DNA of 64,000 nt from Pelagomonas calceolata (GCA_918797485.1 CAKKNE010000003.1:186001-250000); one strand, 5' to 3'. Counted from the first letter of the stretch, positions 10,471 through 20,558 are shown. A program made the numbers and translations. Notes: a model not told the origin generated them from the sequence alone.

Positions 10471-10507
10471 ACGCGATGTGTGTAAAAATGTGTCTGTTAA
10501 GAGAAAC

Positions 10508-11830
10508 TTAGCTGATGCTCTGCACGGGCGGCCCGCCGTCCGTCACTCCTCTAGGCCCGCAGAACTTGGCGATGGGCGCCGGGTGATGATACGAAACGGT
10601 GGCGCGCAACCCCAAGACCTCGGCCGGTGTCAAAAAGGTGTTCACCTGCAGCGTGCGGAAGATCGCGTCGCCCATGCCGCCGCCGCCGCACCTCCCAGGT
10701 TTCGTCCGCCCCGGGAAGGCCTCGCAGAGGAAGGCGTGCGACCGCTCCGCGAGCAGGAAGAAGGCCCACTGCTCCGCCGTGCGGAACGCTTGGAGGTCCA
10801 CAACTTCAAAGTTGTTGTAGAACGACGGGCACCGCGGCGGGCCCGCGCCGCTGCTCTTGCAGAGGGGCACGGGCAGTTTGACGCCGTCGGGCTCTGCTGG
10901 AACGTCAAAGACACACCGCAGCGCGCAGGGCGCCGTCGCCTTGTGAGCTCTAGGCTGCGTCGCGGGGCAGGCCACGGCGTTCGCCGAGCAGCCCGCCGAC
11001 GTCCACAGGTCCGTCTTAACGTCGGGGTTCGTCTGAGCATAGAACCGCGGCAGCGCGACGGCGCTCCCCGCCGTCTCGCGGTAGCCTCCTCCTAAAGTAG
11101 CGTACTTGGCACCTTTCCGCTTCATGAGCTCGAAGGGGTCCTGCTTCACCGATTGTAGCCGCGAGTCGCCGTCAATTCTCAAATAGTAGTCCAGCTTCCG
11201 CGTGAGCGGCGCGTGGTGAATCAAACCAGCGTAAAAGCGGCACATGAGCATGTACCCGAACCCATGAATGTTGTTCCTCGTTTCTCTCCTTAAATCACCA
11301 TCCACATGCAACTGCTGCCAGCCGCTCACTGTCGCGTTGACGTTGTAGAGGTAAGGAGGCAGCGCCTCGGGCCCGAAGACGACGGGGTGCCACCAGCTTT
11401 TATATTTGCCATCATTCATATTCAAGCCGACGGCCGTCTCTAATTTAGTTTTGTCCTCGTCGCGCCAGTCCGCATGATAAAAAAGTAGGGGGTATTTCGG
11501 GAACTTCCCGAGCAGAGAATTCTTGTTCAGGACACTTCTAGCGGACCGGATGGCCTGGTCCAGATACGTGCACTTGCCCCACTTCTTGTTCTGGCGGTAG
11601 GGCTGTCCACTTATATCCCTCAGGTCCTTGAGGAGGAAGACGACGCCCGCCCTTAGTCCATCCCCAAAATATGCGTCCATCTCCCGTTCCGACCGTTGTG
11701 TCTCCTCGGTCTCGGGGAAGACGCGCCGGATCATGTCCCGTAGATGGGGGTGCGTCGCCTCCGTCGTCGCGGCGGCCGTGGCTAGAAGGGCCACTATGGC
11801 TGCCATCGTCGCGGGCGGGGCAGCCCGCAT
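10508..11830 (-). CDS. GT15-family alpha-1,2-mannosyltransferase-like protein
   Basis: The protein has 440 residues with an N-terminal signal (MAAIVALLATAAATTEA). It resembles the Kre2/Mnt1/Ktr family (GT15), Golgi enzymes that transfer mannose from GDP-mannose to glycoproteins. Supporting blocks are YYLRIDGDSRL, matching the family's DxD-type YYxRxxxD region; YNNFEVVDLQAFR, matching the NFEIADLxFxR block; and GMGDAIFRTL near the C-terminus. An insertion rich in Cys and Pro lies between the middle blocks. It is divergent from the FCP gene at 12409. Confidence 0.8.
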   Translation of the reverse strand: MRAAPPATMAAIVALLATAAATTEATHPHLRDMIRRVFPETEETQRSEREMDAYFGDGLRAGVVFLLKDLRDISGQPYRQNKKWGKCTYLDQAIRSARSVLNKNSLLGKFPKYPLLFYHADWRDEDKTKLETAVGLNMNDGKYKSWWHPVVFGPEALPPYLYNVNATVSGWQQLHVDGDLRRETRNNIHGFGYMLMCRFYAGLIHHAPLTRKLDYYLRIDGDSRLQSVKQDPFELMKRKGAKYATLGGGYRETAGSAVALPRFYAQTNPDVKTDLWTSAGCSANAVACPATQPRAHKATAPCALRCVFDVPAEPDGVKLPVPLCKSSGAGPPRCPSFYNNFEVVDLQAFRTAEQWAFFLLAERSHAFLCEAFPGRTKPGRCGGGGMGDAIFRTLQVNTFLTPAEVLGLRATVSYHHPAPIAKFCGPRGVTDGGPPVQSIS

Positions 11831-12408
11831 CGATGCGTGCCGACCGTCGGCTGCTCGCGGAGAGTGAGCTGTGCGTGTCGCTGCGACGGCGTGCAGCGAT
11901 TGCGCTGCGTGCGCTGTGCGGCTTTCCTGCTTTGCCCTGCCTTGGCCAATGGCTGAGCTCTAGGGTCGCCTGGTACTTAATCCATCCGTGGTGTGACTGG
12001 TTCTGAGCGGTAGGTGGGATTTGAGAGACTTTCATTTTGTTCGGGTTGCGTCTAGTGTCTTACATTTTGCAATTTACGCTAGCTAATCTGCGGATTTGGC
12101 ACAACTAGGACCTAAACGCAATAACCGGCGTACGTCAGGAGCTCAGAACTCGCGAGCGGTAGTTCAGTAACCTACTCGTGAAGGCCAGCTAGCCAGCTTC
12201 CTTCAAAATGACGCAGGCTTGCCGGAGAGATACGAGATGTGCTCGCGACCAGACTGGCCCAAAATGCGGCCCAGTATGCTCTGCCTTTCCGAAGAGATGG
12301 TGACACACGCTGCAGACGTGCCGCATATATTCGCCGTTCGGCATACGCCGCCTAAAAAACCGAAAAACCGCCGTTGCTGACCGCGCGCCGTTCCCGCAGG
12401 TGAAAAAC
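11831..12408. promoter_or_regulatory. Divergent promoter region with the CTAGTGTCTTAC element
   Basis: It lies between the GT15 gene and the FCP gene. CTAGTGTCTTAC at 12052-12063 is followed by ACGCTAGCTAA at 12076-12086, one of the clearest copies of a palindrome-like element seen in many divergent gaps of the window. The FCP ATG is preceded by CCCGCAG then GTGAAAAAC, a likely 3' splice site, so a 5'UTR intron may end at 12399. Confidence 0.5.
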
Positions 12409-13208
12409 ATGGCGCGCCTCCTCGCGGCCGTCGCGTTATTGGCGCCGGCGACGGGCTTCGTCGCGCCCGTCGCGCCGGCGTCGAGCAGCGCGCTGCGCGC
12501 CGACGCGTCCGGCATGGACGGCATCCAGGCGCCGACGGGCTTCTTCGACCCGCTCGGCCTCTCGAAGAGCGCGTCGGACGAGACGCTCGCGTGGTACCGC
12601 GCGGCCGAGATCAAGCACGGCCGCGTCGCCATGGCGGCCTTCCTCGGCTGCGTCGTCAACGGCCTCGGCCTCGAGTTCCCGGGCGCCATCGACGTCAACG
12701 GCGACTCCTTCGCGTCGCTCGGCACGACGAAGCTGCCGCTCGAGACGTGGGACTCCATCCCGGCGTCCGGCCGCATCCAGATCATCACGGCCATCGGCGG
12801 CATGGAGTGGGTCTTCGAGGCGCAGCAGCCCCACTACCTGCGCGGCGGCACGCCGGGCGCGATCCGGCTGACGCCGGGCACGGCGCCGTGGCACGCGTCC
12901 GGGTATGACCCCATGGGCAAGTACGACGCCGAGACGCGGCAGAAGAAGCGCAACATGGAGCTCGCGAACGGCCGCTTGGCGATGCTCGGCATGGCCGGCT
13001 TCGTCGCCGCCGAGAAAATCCCGGGCTCGGTGCCGATTTTGGCCAAGCTCGGCTTCGCGGGCGACTACGTTCGCACGCGGCGTCCGTTTCATATCGATCT
13101 CGATGCTATCGACGCGACGTCCGCGCCCTCACTGGTTACCACACGCAGGCCGGCACGATGCCGGGCAACCCGCTGCCCTCGACGATGGACCTGTCCATGG
13201 TATTTTAG
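12409..13208 (+). CDS. Fucoxanthin-chlorophyll a/c light-harvesting protein
   Basis: Exons are 12409-13068 and 13149-13208, giving 239 residues. The presequence ends ATGFVAP, the plastid type. The two chlorophyll-binding helices carry the family signatures AEIKHGRVAMAAFLG (helix 1) and MELANGRLAMLGMAGF (helix 3), with Glu and His ligands visible. Splicing the 80-bp intron joins GDY to AGTMPGNPLPSTMDLSMVF and stops. Reading through the intron instead would give an Arg-rich tail with no family likeness. The protein harvests light in the thylakoid membrane. Confidence 0.92.
13069..13148 (+). mobile_element. Decayed introner-type intron in the FCP gene
   Basis: This is an 80-bp intron from GTTCGC to CACGCAG. 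Its 3' end GGTTACCACACGCAG resembles the introner right end GATTTCCACACAG. The inside holds GCTATCGACGCGACGT, a mutated core. The 8 bases at the 5' splice site (GTTCGCAC) and the start of exon 2 (GCCGGCAC) agree at 5 of 8 positions, as expected for an old target duplication. Relic status is an inference. Confidence 0.6.
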
Positions 13209-13259
13209 ACGGCGGGCGAAAAGAGCCTCGGCCAGGGTGACGTAGACGGCGGGCGAAAA
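13206..13259. repeat. 17-bp direct repeat starting at the FCP stop codon
   Basis: TAGACGGCGGGCGAAAA occurs at 13206-13222, where its TAG is the FCP stop codon, and again at 13243-13259. An AT-rich run, TACTATATATATATAA, follows near 13285-13300, close to the convergent aminopeptidase gene end. Confidence 0.7.
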
Positions 13260-13316
13260 ATAGTAGACGACGTGCGTAAAGAATACTATATATATATAAC
13301 CCCCCAGCGTGTGGAC

Positions 13317-15947
13317 CTACTTGAGCGACCGCGTCGCGATCTCGAACGTGTCCTTCGACAGGCCCTCGGTCTTGACGATCTCCTCGAGGCACGCCTTCAT
13401 GAGCCCGCCGCGCTTCGCGTCGTACTTCTTCCACGTGCCGAACGACCCGCAGAGGCGCGCCGCCACTTGATTATTGGTCTTGTCCGTCTGGATGACCTCG
13501 TCGCGGATGAAGGCGTAGCCCGAGCCGTCCGCCGCGTGGAACGCTCTAGGATTGGCGCCCGCGAACGTATTGACCACGGCTCTATAACGGTTCGGGTTCG
13601 TGCGGCTGAAGGCCTCGTGCGCCACGAGCTTCTTGACCGTCTCAAGGGCGTCGTCGGCGTCGGCGGAAGCTTGCAGCGCGAACCACTTGTTGACGACTAA
13701 TTCATTTCCAGCGCTCTCGTAGAACTTGCCCAGCACTTCTTCCCGCTCTTTTGTAGCTTCGCCCGCCAACGCCACGGCGGCCGCGAGCTGGTCCGTCATG
13801 CACTGGGCGTCTTCATAATGTTTTACGGACTGCTGCTCGAAGCCGCCGGCCCGCGCGAGATTCGCGAGACACGCGTTTCTCAGTCTCCTGCGGCCGACGG
13901 ACGCCGCTTCGACGTCATAGGGCGCGTCCGAATATAAGGAAGCGTAGACCTCCTTCAATTCCGTGGAACAGGCCCTGGCAAGCGCCTTCTTGACACTAGA
14001 CAAAGCTTCACATAACTTGACGGGGTCGAAGCCGTCGTCGAGCTTCAGGCCGAGCTCCGAGAAGCCGGGCACGGCCAGATTCAAAGCTCTTAATGAGGGA
14101 TCGCCGCTCTTGTCGTTGAGAGCAGCTCGGAACGTCGCGACGGCCGCGTCAAGGGAATCGCCCTTCCCAGCATCACCGGTGAACTCGTCTAGAATAGCCC
14201 TCGTATAAATCTGTTGGGCGGCGTCCCAGCGGTTCAAGGAATCGTCGTCGTTCGACGCTAAAAATAACAGTTCATCCTGCGTCAATTCTTGTTTAGCCGT
14301 CACAGGAGCTGAAAATCCTCGCAATAACGACACGACGTAGTCGTCGGGCGATCCCGTCACTGTACCAGAGAAGCTGAATGTCTGGGAAGCTTCTCTTAGT
14401 TCAAACAACTGCTCGTCGACCTTCTTGCCCGTTTTTTTATCAAACAAAGCACAGCTCACGGGGATGTGGAACGGTTGCTTCTCCGAGGCAGGTTGATTCG
14501 GCGTGTCGGCGCACGACTGCGATAGTGTCAGTGAGAACGTTTCACCATCAATCTTCTTGTCTGATAAGGTAACAGTAGGCGTGCCGGCCTGCGTGTACCA
14601 CCGCTCGAATTGAGTTAAATCTACACTATTAGCGTCGGCCATGGCACTTCGAAAATCATCACACGTGACTGCGGTCCCATCATGTCTCTGAAAGTACAAA
14701 TCCATACCCTTGCGGAAGCCAGGCCACCCCAGCAGCGTAGCGTACATCCTAATAACTTCGGCACCCTTGTTGTAGACAGTCACGGTATAAAAGTTGTCCA
14801 TGGCCACGTACGACTCCGGTCGGATGGGGTGGGCCATGGGCCCCGCGTCCTGCGCGAACTGGGCACTTCTCATAACTCTTACATCATCAATGCGCTTCAC
14901 CGCTCGGCTGGTCTGATCTTCCGTGAAGGTCTGGTCCCGGTAGACCGTCAACCCTTCCTTCAACGTTAATTGGAACCAGTCCCGGCAGGTCACGCGGTTC
15001 CCACTCCAGTTGTGAAAGTACTCGTGGGCGACGACGCCCAACACGCGATCATAATCTCCATCCGTCGCCGTCTGCGGCGCCGCCAAGACGCAGGCCGTGT
15101 TGAAGACGTTCAGGCCCTTGTTCTCCATGGCACCCATGTTGAAATCTTCCACGGCCACGACGTGGTAGACGTCCAAATCGTACTCCAGCCCGTACGTCTC
15201 CTCGTCCCACTTCATCGCGCGCTTCAGCGACTCGAGGGACCAATCTAATTGATCACAATTCCGGTGCTCGCTCCAGATCCTCAAGTCGACATCTCTCCCG
15301 GACTTGGTGGTGAACTTGCCCTGGATGCCGCCTAGATCGCCCGCGACCAGCGCGAAGAGGTAAGAAGGCTTCTTGAACGGGTCCTCGAACGAGGCCCAGT
15401 GCCGATCTCCAGACTCGCCCCGTCCCACTTCATTACCATTCGACAACAAAATGGGAAACTTCTTCTTGTCGGCCTCCACTCTACAAGTAAAGGCCGACAT
15501 GCAGTCGGGCCGGTCGTAGAAGTACGTGATTCTCCTAAACCCCTCGGCCTCGCACTGCGTGCAGAGGTTTCCCGAACTTTCGTAGAGGCCCGACAGCTGC
15601 GTGTTTTTGGCCGGCTCGATGCCGACCACGGTCTTCAGCGTGAAAGGTGAGGAAGGCGGTTTGTGCAACGTGAACGTCTCCTCACCCAATTCATACGCGT
15701 CCTTGGGCAGCTCTTTGCCGTCGACCTCCGCGCTCACTAAGCGGAGGTCCTCGCCATCTAATACCAAAGGCCCGCCTCCTGTCGGCGTCAATTTGAGAGT
15801 GGACGTGACGAGGGTCTCGTCGGTCTGGACGTTAAAGTCCAGATCGACGGAATCGATGGAGTAAGGTAGAGCAGCATAATCCTTGCGGAACTTCTCGACG
15901 GGCGGCGCGGCCGCTGCAGAACCACCTTGGGCGCCGCCGTGGCCCAT
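13317..15947 (-). CDS. Aminopeptidase N, M1 zinc metallopeptidase
   Basis: The single open frame encodes 876 residues, the usual length for PepN-type M1 enzymes. The exopeptidase signature GAMENKG lies near residue 270. The zinc site HEYFHNW lies near 305, with the third ligand Glu 18 residues after the second His (LTLKEGLTVY). The substrate-binding Tyr region and the C-terminal helical domain are present. It removes N-terminal residues from peptides. There is no clear targeting signal, so it is probably cytosolic. No intron is seen. Confidence 0.95.
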   Translation of the reverse strand: MGHGGAQGGSAAAAPPVEKFRKDYAALPYSIDSVDLDFNVQTDETLVTSTLKLTPTGGGPLVLDGEDLRLVSAEVDGKELPKDAYELGEETFTLHKPPSSPFTLKTVVGIEPAKNTQLSGLYESSGNLCTQCEAEGFRRITYFYDRPDCMSAFTCRVEADKKKFPILLSNGNEVGRGESGDRHWASFEDPFKKPSYLFALVAGDLGGIQGKFTTKSGRDVDLRIWSEHRNCDQLDWSLESLKRAMKWDEETYGLEYDLDVYHVVAVEDFNMGAMENKGLNVFNTACVLAAPQTATDGDYDRVLGVVAHEYFHNWSGNRVTCRDWFQLTLKEGLTVYRDQTFTEDQTSRAVKRIDDVRVMRSAQFAQDAGPMAHPIRPESYVAMDNFYTVTVYNKGAEVIRMYATLLGWPGFRKGMDLYFQRHDGTAVTCDDFRSAMADANSVDLTQFERWYTQAGTPTVTLSDKKIDGETFSLTLSQSCADTPNQPASEKQPFHIPVSCALFDKKTGKKVDEQLFELREASQTFSFSGTVTGSPDDYVVSLLRGFSAPVTAKQELTQDELLFLASNDDDSLNRWDAAQQIYTRAILDEFTGDAGKGDSLDAAVATFRAALNDKSGDPSLRALNLAVPGFSELGLKLDDGFDPVKLCEALSSVKKALARACSTELKEVYASLYSDAPYDVEAASVGRRRLRNACLANLARAGGFEQQSVKHYEDAQCMTDQLAAAVALAGEATKEREEVLGKFYESAGNELVVNKWFALQASADADDALETVKKLVAHEAFSRTNPNRYRAVVNTFAGANPRAFHAADGSGYAFIRDEVIQTDKTNNQVAARLCGSFGTWKKYDAKRGGLMKACLEEIVKTEGLSKDTFEIATRSLK

Positions 15948-16455
15948 GGTGGCGAGGGCGTGGTAGAGGCGCGACGACGGGCCTGCGTGTGTGTCACCGC
16001 GTGAGTCGGAACAGAGGGGTGGGTGGCGTCAACGAGTGAGTCGGGCGCGCCGACGCGGCCGCGCCGGCTAAATATCGTGGCGCACGGCGGTAGAGCCCGT
16101 CGCGTCGACGCACAGCGCAGCGCTTCACGATTTTTAACCGTGCACAGCTTCGAAGGCGCCGCGGAATTTGTACTGCGCTGCTGCTCGCGAGGCTTTGGAG
16201 ATCGGCGGGGCGCAGCTCTAAGAGCAACGACCGACCCGACACACACCAGCGAACGGACGCGAGCGAGCATCCAGTGCAGTGGCTAGTCCGGCAGTGCAGC
16301 AATGCAAGTGCTACGCCAGCCCGAGCTTAATCAGACGCCGGAGCTCTTTGGCTTGCTAGTGTCTTATTTCGCTAGCTGAACGCGGGAATTCTTGGAGGCC
16401 CTCGCAGCCGCGAGGACTCGTAGAAACCCGAAAAACAGAAGAAGACTAAACGAAC
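15948..16455. other. Upstream region of the aminopeptidase gene
   Basis: No gene is seen. GCTTGCTAGTGTCTTATTTC followed by GCTAGCT at 16351-16377 is a copy of the dispersed divergent-promoter element, here about 400 bp upstream of the aminopeptidase start. GCAGTG motifs cluster near 16270-16305. Confidence 0.5.
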
Positions 16456-17685
16456 CTAGTTCTTCGCCCCGCGCAGCGCTCTGGCAGGAAAGAGCGGCGC
16501 GACGGAGCGCCTTCTCGGCGGCGGCGCCGGCGGCGGAGACAAACGACGACGGAGGGGCTCCATCCAGCGGCGCCGCGGCGGCGCCGGAGGTTTTGGAGAG
16601 AAGTCGAACCAGGACCGCCGCCGCGGCGGCGCCTCGGGCTTGACGAACAGCTTCCGGTAGAGGCCCGCGGCACCGAGGCCGCACCGTTTTAGGACAGCAA
16701 CGACGCCGGCGCGCGACGGGATCGGAACGGGCAATCCTAAAGCCCGCCCCACGAGCGCCAGCACCGCGAGACTCTTAGCGGCGTCCGTCGCGTAGCCCAA
16801 CCGGACGCGCCTAGCGCGGTACCGCGCGTACCTGGCCGACGCGTGCTCGACGAGCGGCTCCGTGTGTTCTGATAACAATAAATCCTTGAGCAAGGCGAAG
16901 TCACTATGAGCTGCAAACTGGAACTGCGACGTGCCCCAGGGGTAGTGGCCGTCTCTGGCAATAATACCCAGAGGTTCACCTCTCTCGCGCCCTCGGGCAA
17001 AGGCTCGTTTCTCAAGCAACTCGCTGCTCTTCTCCCCAAAGTCGTAGACCTGAATATTATTTTTCGTGAACTCGTCGCGCAGCATCGCTCTATATTCCGC
17101 AAGCTCTTCGTCAGTGAGCGTGTCGGTCTTCGCGATGACCGGTACTATCGCCAATTCCCGTTGCACATGTCGCAAGAAATGTCTATCTATTTCAAGGAAG
17201 CGATGCGGCGAGATGAAGTAGACACAAGCGTGCACCAGCCGATCGCCGTCGGCCTCGGTCTCCTTACGCGCACCCGTTTCTGCTCTAAATTGCTCATCTC
17301 TACATTTCCGGATGTACTTCGTGATGGGCCTTACGGCGTGCTTGTGGTCGATATTATTACCAAAACCCGGCGTGTCCACGACTCGCACTCGGAGAATCGT
17401 ATTCGTGCGCTTGTCGTACCGCTCGATCTTCCTGCTCACATCCACGTGCGGCGTCGCCCTCCTGATCTTCCTCTTTTCTTGTGACGGGGAGTTCCCCTGC
17501 CAGGCGTCGAAGAGCATGTTGCACGTGGTCGTCTTGCCCAATCCAGACAGGCCGGCGACCATGACGTTGAAACTCACAACTCTCGGTTTGAGTTTCAATG
17601 AGGCGTAGTCCTGCTCCTTGTTCGAGGAGTTGTCGTCGGCGGCGGCGTGCGCGGCGAGCCATAGCACTAGGAGGCGCGGCGTCAT
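16456..17685 (-). CDS. Septin GTPase with N-terminal signal peptide
   Basis: The protein has 409 residues from the ATG at 17685. The G1 loop AGLSGLGKT is at residues 44-52, G3 DTPGFG at 104-109 and G4 AKTD at 185-188; all are septin-type rather than Ras-type. Upstream of G1 is MTPRLLVLWLAAHAAADDN, which reads as a cleavable signal peptide, unusual for a septin. After the GTPase domain there is a hydrophobic stretch (AVLALVGRALGLPVPI) and a Pro/Arg-rich tail. Septins polymerise at membranes and division sites. The leader suggests delivery to the ER or plastid periphery. A longer in-frame start is possible upstream. Confidence 0.85.
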   Translation of the reverse strand: MTPRLLVLWLAAHAAADDNSSNKEQDYASLKLKPRVVSFNVMVAGLSGLGKTTTCNMLFDAWQGNSPSQEKRKIRRATPHVDVSRKIERYDKRTNTILRVRVVDTPGFGNNIDHKHAVRPITKYIRKCRDEQFRAETGARKETEADGDRLVHACVYFISPHRFLEIDRHFLRHVQRELAIVPVIAKTDTLTDEELAEYRAMLRDEFTKNNIQVYDFGEKSSELLEKRAFARGRERGEPLGIIARDGHYPWGTSQFQFAAHSDFALLKDLLLSEHTEPLVEHASARYARYRARRVRLGYATDAAKSLAVLALVGRALGLPVPIPSRAGVVAVLKRCGLGAAGLYRKLFVKPEAPPRRRSWFDFSPKPPAPPRRRWMEPLRRRLSPPPAPPPRRRSVAPLFPARALRGAKN

Positions 17686-18087
17686 GCTAATTGCTTTTTT
17701 TGCTCTGAGCTTGCAGGTCGCACAGCTGTGCAAGTCGGGGCTCGCACAGCAATTCGCGGCGTCTCCAGCCTTTCTGTTGTGTGATATCCGTCTCCTGCTG
17801 CGCTCCACAGCGCCCCAGAGGCCTCAAAAGTTGCAGCGGCAGCGCAAAAATCGGATTAGCTAGCGGTGAAAGACACTAGAAAGCAAGCGGGACGCGACGC
17901 GGCTGCTAAACAGGCTGCTGGCAGAAGCTACTCATCAGAAATAGAGCGCGTAAGCAACTCCTGGCTATCGCAAACACGCTGCGCGAGCCCTGCTGTCAGG
18001 CGAGCCGCAGCAGCAGACCCCTCACCCCCTCACGCCGTCGAGGCAGGCCGCGGCGCGCATTCGTGGCGCGAAGCCGTCTTAGCTAGC
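17686..18087. promoter_or_regulatory. Divergent promoter region, septin and FHA-SAP genes
   Basis: The minus-strand form of the dispersed element, AGCTAGCGGTGAAAGACACT, begins at 17858 and continues AGAAAGCAAGC. It lies midway between the two start codons. No gene is seen in the gap; an open frame continues upstream of 18088 but has no ATG. Confidence 0.45.
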
Positions 18088-19218
18088 ATGGCCACCTTCC
18101 GAGCCGCCTCCTTGGTGAGCGTGACGGAACTGGAAAAGCTCGTGAACCGCCTCACGGAGCAGTCGCAGATCGCCGAGAGCCAAAGAGCACAGTTAGCCAT
18201 GCGCCTCTCGGCGAACAACCGGGACGAGGAGACGCAACGATTGTTAGCGCGGACCGAGCTTGGGTTAAGGGACGTCAAGACCGCATTACGAGAACTTGAG
18301 GGAGAAAAAGAGAAATTAGTCGCAGCTAGGGAAGCGGCGAAACAAGCGAAAGAGGCAGATAGAAAGAGGAGAGCTCCCGCGCCGCCGACGCCCGCCGGGA
18401 CGAAGCTGGGGAAGTTTGTGGTCCCGGAGTGGATTAGTGGAAGGGCGCCGATGCTCCTCGAGGCGTCCAAGGACGGCAAAGCCTTGCAGACCATTGATTT
18501 GGCGAAGCGCGACTGTTTTATCTTGGGGAGGCAGCCGGAGTTGTGTCATGTCACGCTGGAGCACGCGTCCGTATCGCGGCAGCACGTGGCCATCCTGCAC
18601 GGCCAGCCTCCAGGACAAGCCCAGGGCTGGTTCTTAATTGATCTGGGCTCGGCCCACGGTACCGGTGCTTCTCCAGGCAAGGGACAGGCTTATGGGAGGG
18701 TGAAGAGCGACGCGCCGCCATTTGCTCTGGTGCCCGGGGCTTCGTTTCGCATCGGCAAGTCTAGTAGAGTCTACACGGTCAAGGAGGACGCGCGGCGCAG
18801 TCGCGGTTCTTCGTCGCGACCCGCTCCCACAGTACCGGAGCGGCCCCGCGACGACGACGACGACTCGGACGACGACGATGATGACGACATGATGCATCCC
18901 GACGACCGGGCGGCTGCTGCCGCACCGAAGCGCAAGCGCGAGGACGACGCTCCCGAAGCGCCGCCGCCCCCGAAGCGGCGCGAGGCCGCGCCGGCGCCGC
19001 CGCCCGCTTCGGAGCGGCCGCGGCCGCCGGCGCCTCCGCCTCCGCCCGCCCCAGAACCGGAGCCGGAGCCGGCGGCCGCGGCCGCTCCGAAGTGGACGAC
19101 GGCCGAGGTGAACAAGATGACTGTGCCCAAGCTGAAAGCTGCGCTGACGGAGCTCGGGCTGGCGACGGACGGTTTGAAGGCCGTGCTGAAGGCCAGATTG
19201 TTAGAGGCGCTCGAGTAA
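18088..19218 (+). CDS. FHA and SAP domain protein
   Basis: The protein has 376 residues from the ATG at 18088. Residues 5-95 form a coiled coil. An FHA domain spans about 125-230, with the phosphothreonine-binding pattern FILGRQPELCHV, SVSRQHVAI and LGSAHGTGAS. A Pro/Ala-rich acidic linker with a poly-Asp run and KRKRE-type basic patches follows. The C-terminus is a SAP helix pair, TVPKLKAALTELGLATDG, which binds DNA or RNA. This fits a nuclear protein reading phosphorylation at chromatin or on spliceosomal partners. It is convergent with the Dus gene, 15 bp apart. Confidence 0.85.
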   Translation: MATFRAASLVSVTELEKLVNRLTEQSQIAESQRAQLAMRLSANNRDEETQRLLARTELGLRDVKTALRELEGEKEKLVAAREAAKQAKEADRKRRAPAPPTPAGTKLGKFVVPEWISGRAPMLLEASKDGKALQTIDLAKRDCFILGRQPELCHVTLEHASVSRQHVAILHGQPPGQAQGWFLIDLGSAHGTGASPGKGQAYGRVKSDAPPFALVPGASFRIGKSSRVYTVKEDARRSRGSSSRPAPTVPERPRDDDDDSDDDDDDDMMHPDDRAAAAAPKRKREDDAPEAPPPPKRREAAPAPPPASERPRPPAPPPPPAPEPEPEPAAAAAPKWTTAEVNKMTVPKLKAALTELGLATDGLKAVLKARLLEALE

Positions 19219-19233
19219 GTAACAACAAAATTA

Positions 19234-20412
19234 TCAAAGCCGCTTGTCGCGCCAGACCTTCGTCCATCCATCTGCCGCAATAGGCGTCTCGCCGTCGAGA
19301 TCATCGTCCGCGTCGTCGTCGTCGGGCCGCGCGAGGAGCGCGTCGCGGATCGTGGAAAGCGTGGCCCGCGACCGGTCCGTCTCGGGCCCGGACACGTCCA
19401 GCGAGTCGATCAAATCGCGGAGGTCCCTGACCGCCGCCGGCGCCGTCAGCGCGAGCTTGCCGCACAAATGGGAGTGGGCCTGGCGCGGCGCGGCCCGCGT
19501 CGCCAGTGCGTGCGTGCAATACCGCGCCGCGACCTGGTTCCGCCCGCCGCGCGCGCCCGCGAAGACGAGGCGCGGCCGCCGCAACGCCCCCACCCCAGAC
19601 ATGATGCCGTCGCAGCCCGTCGCGGCAAAGCAATCGCGAACGTCCTCAGAATGCCGGATGTTCCCGTTCGAGATGCAGGGGATGCCGACGCTCTCCTTGA
19701 CGGCCCGGATCCAGGCCCAGTTCGCGAGCTGCGCCGCCGTCCGCCGGCCGCCGCCCGCGTGGCGCGTGCGGCCGTGGACCGTGATCATCTCGGCGCCGGC
19801 AGCCTCGAGCGCCTGGGCCAGCGCGACCGTCCGTGGCACGTCGTCAAAACAGCGGATCTTGACGACCGTAGCAACACGTGTCTGTGCAGACGCGTTGTGC
19901 GCGTCGACGGCGCTTCGCATGGCCGCGATGCAGCGCGTGGCCCGCGCCAGGTCCTCCATGAGAAAGGCACCGGAGCCGTTCTTCTTAGCGCATCGTTGCG
20001 GACAGCCCATATTTAGTTCCACCGCGTCGCAGAATGGCGCCACGAGCGCCGCCGCCGCCGCGAGCGACTCAGGTTCTGAGCCCCCCAACTGCGTCGTGAG
20101 TGGTCTATCTTCGCTCCCGCCCGTGAACGCGAATTCGTTTCGATACCTCTCGGACGCCACGTAGCCCGCCGCATCAATCATCGGCGTCGATGCTATGTCA
20201 GCGCCGTAGCTCCGACACAACAGCCGGAACGCCGGCTCGCTGTAGCCGACCAACGGTGCGACGAAGAGTTTTGGCGCCCCGATCGATTCGTACCATCTCC
20301 ATGCGACTTCATTGCGTTTTATTACAGGCGTGCGGCACAGCGGTGCATCATCCTTGCTTCTTTTGGTGCCCTCGAGATCGATGCGGCTTAGGTCCTGCAC
20401 CAATGCAGCCAT
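19234..20412 (-). CDS. tRNA-dihydrouridine synthase (Dus1-like)
   Basis: The protein has 392 residues from the first in-frame ATG at 20412; upstream coding potential to 20523 has no ATG. The FMN/TIM-barrel signatures of Dus enzymes are visible: APLVGYSEPAFR near the start, ELNMGCPQRCAKKNGSGAFL around residues 133-152, and ITVHGRTRHAGG and PCISNGNIRHSED further on. These enzymes reduce uridine in the tRNA D-loop using NADPH. The C-terminus has an acidic Asp-rich stretch followed by a short tail. Confidence 0.9.
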   Translation of the reverse strand: MAALVQDLSRIDLEGTKRSKDDAPLCRTPVIKRNEVAWRWYESIGAPKLFVAPLVGYSEPAFRLLCRSYGADIASTPMIDAAGYVASERYRNEFAFTGGSEDRPLTTQLGGSEPESLAAAAALVAPFCDAVELNMGCPQRCAKKNGSGAFLMEDLARATRCIAAMRSAVDAHNASAQTRVATVVKIRCFDDVPRTVALAQALEAAGAEMITVHGRTRHAGGGRRTAAQLANWAWIRAVKESVGIPCISNGNIRHSEDVRDCFAATGCDGIMSGVGALRRPRLVFAGARGGRNQVAARYCTHALATRAAPRQAHSHLCGKLALTAPAAVRDLRDLIDSLDVSGPETDRSRATLSTIRDALLARPDDDDADDDLDGETPIAADGWTKVWRDKRL

Positions 20413-20558
20413 GCTGCAGTGTGCAGCCAGCGGCAAATGGCCACAGTGCAGCGATGGCTTCGCAGCGGTGGTGACGATCGTCGGGACTGGAACAGCACTC
20501 GCCAGCAGCAGTGCAGCCACCAATTGCTAGGCTAGCGATGCCACCTCGCAAAAACAAG

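Noticed and set aside
12400-13245. Reading the FCP gene straight through the 13069-13148 intron
   Set aside because: It gives an Arg-rich tail unlike any LHC; splicing restores a plausible C-terminus.
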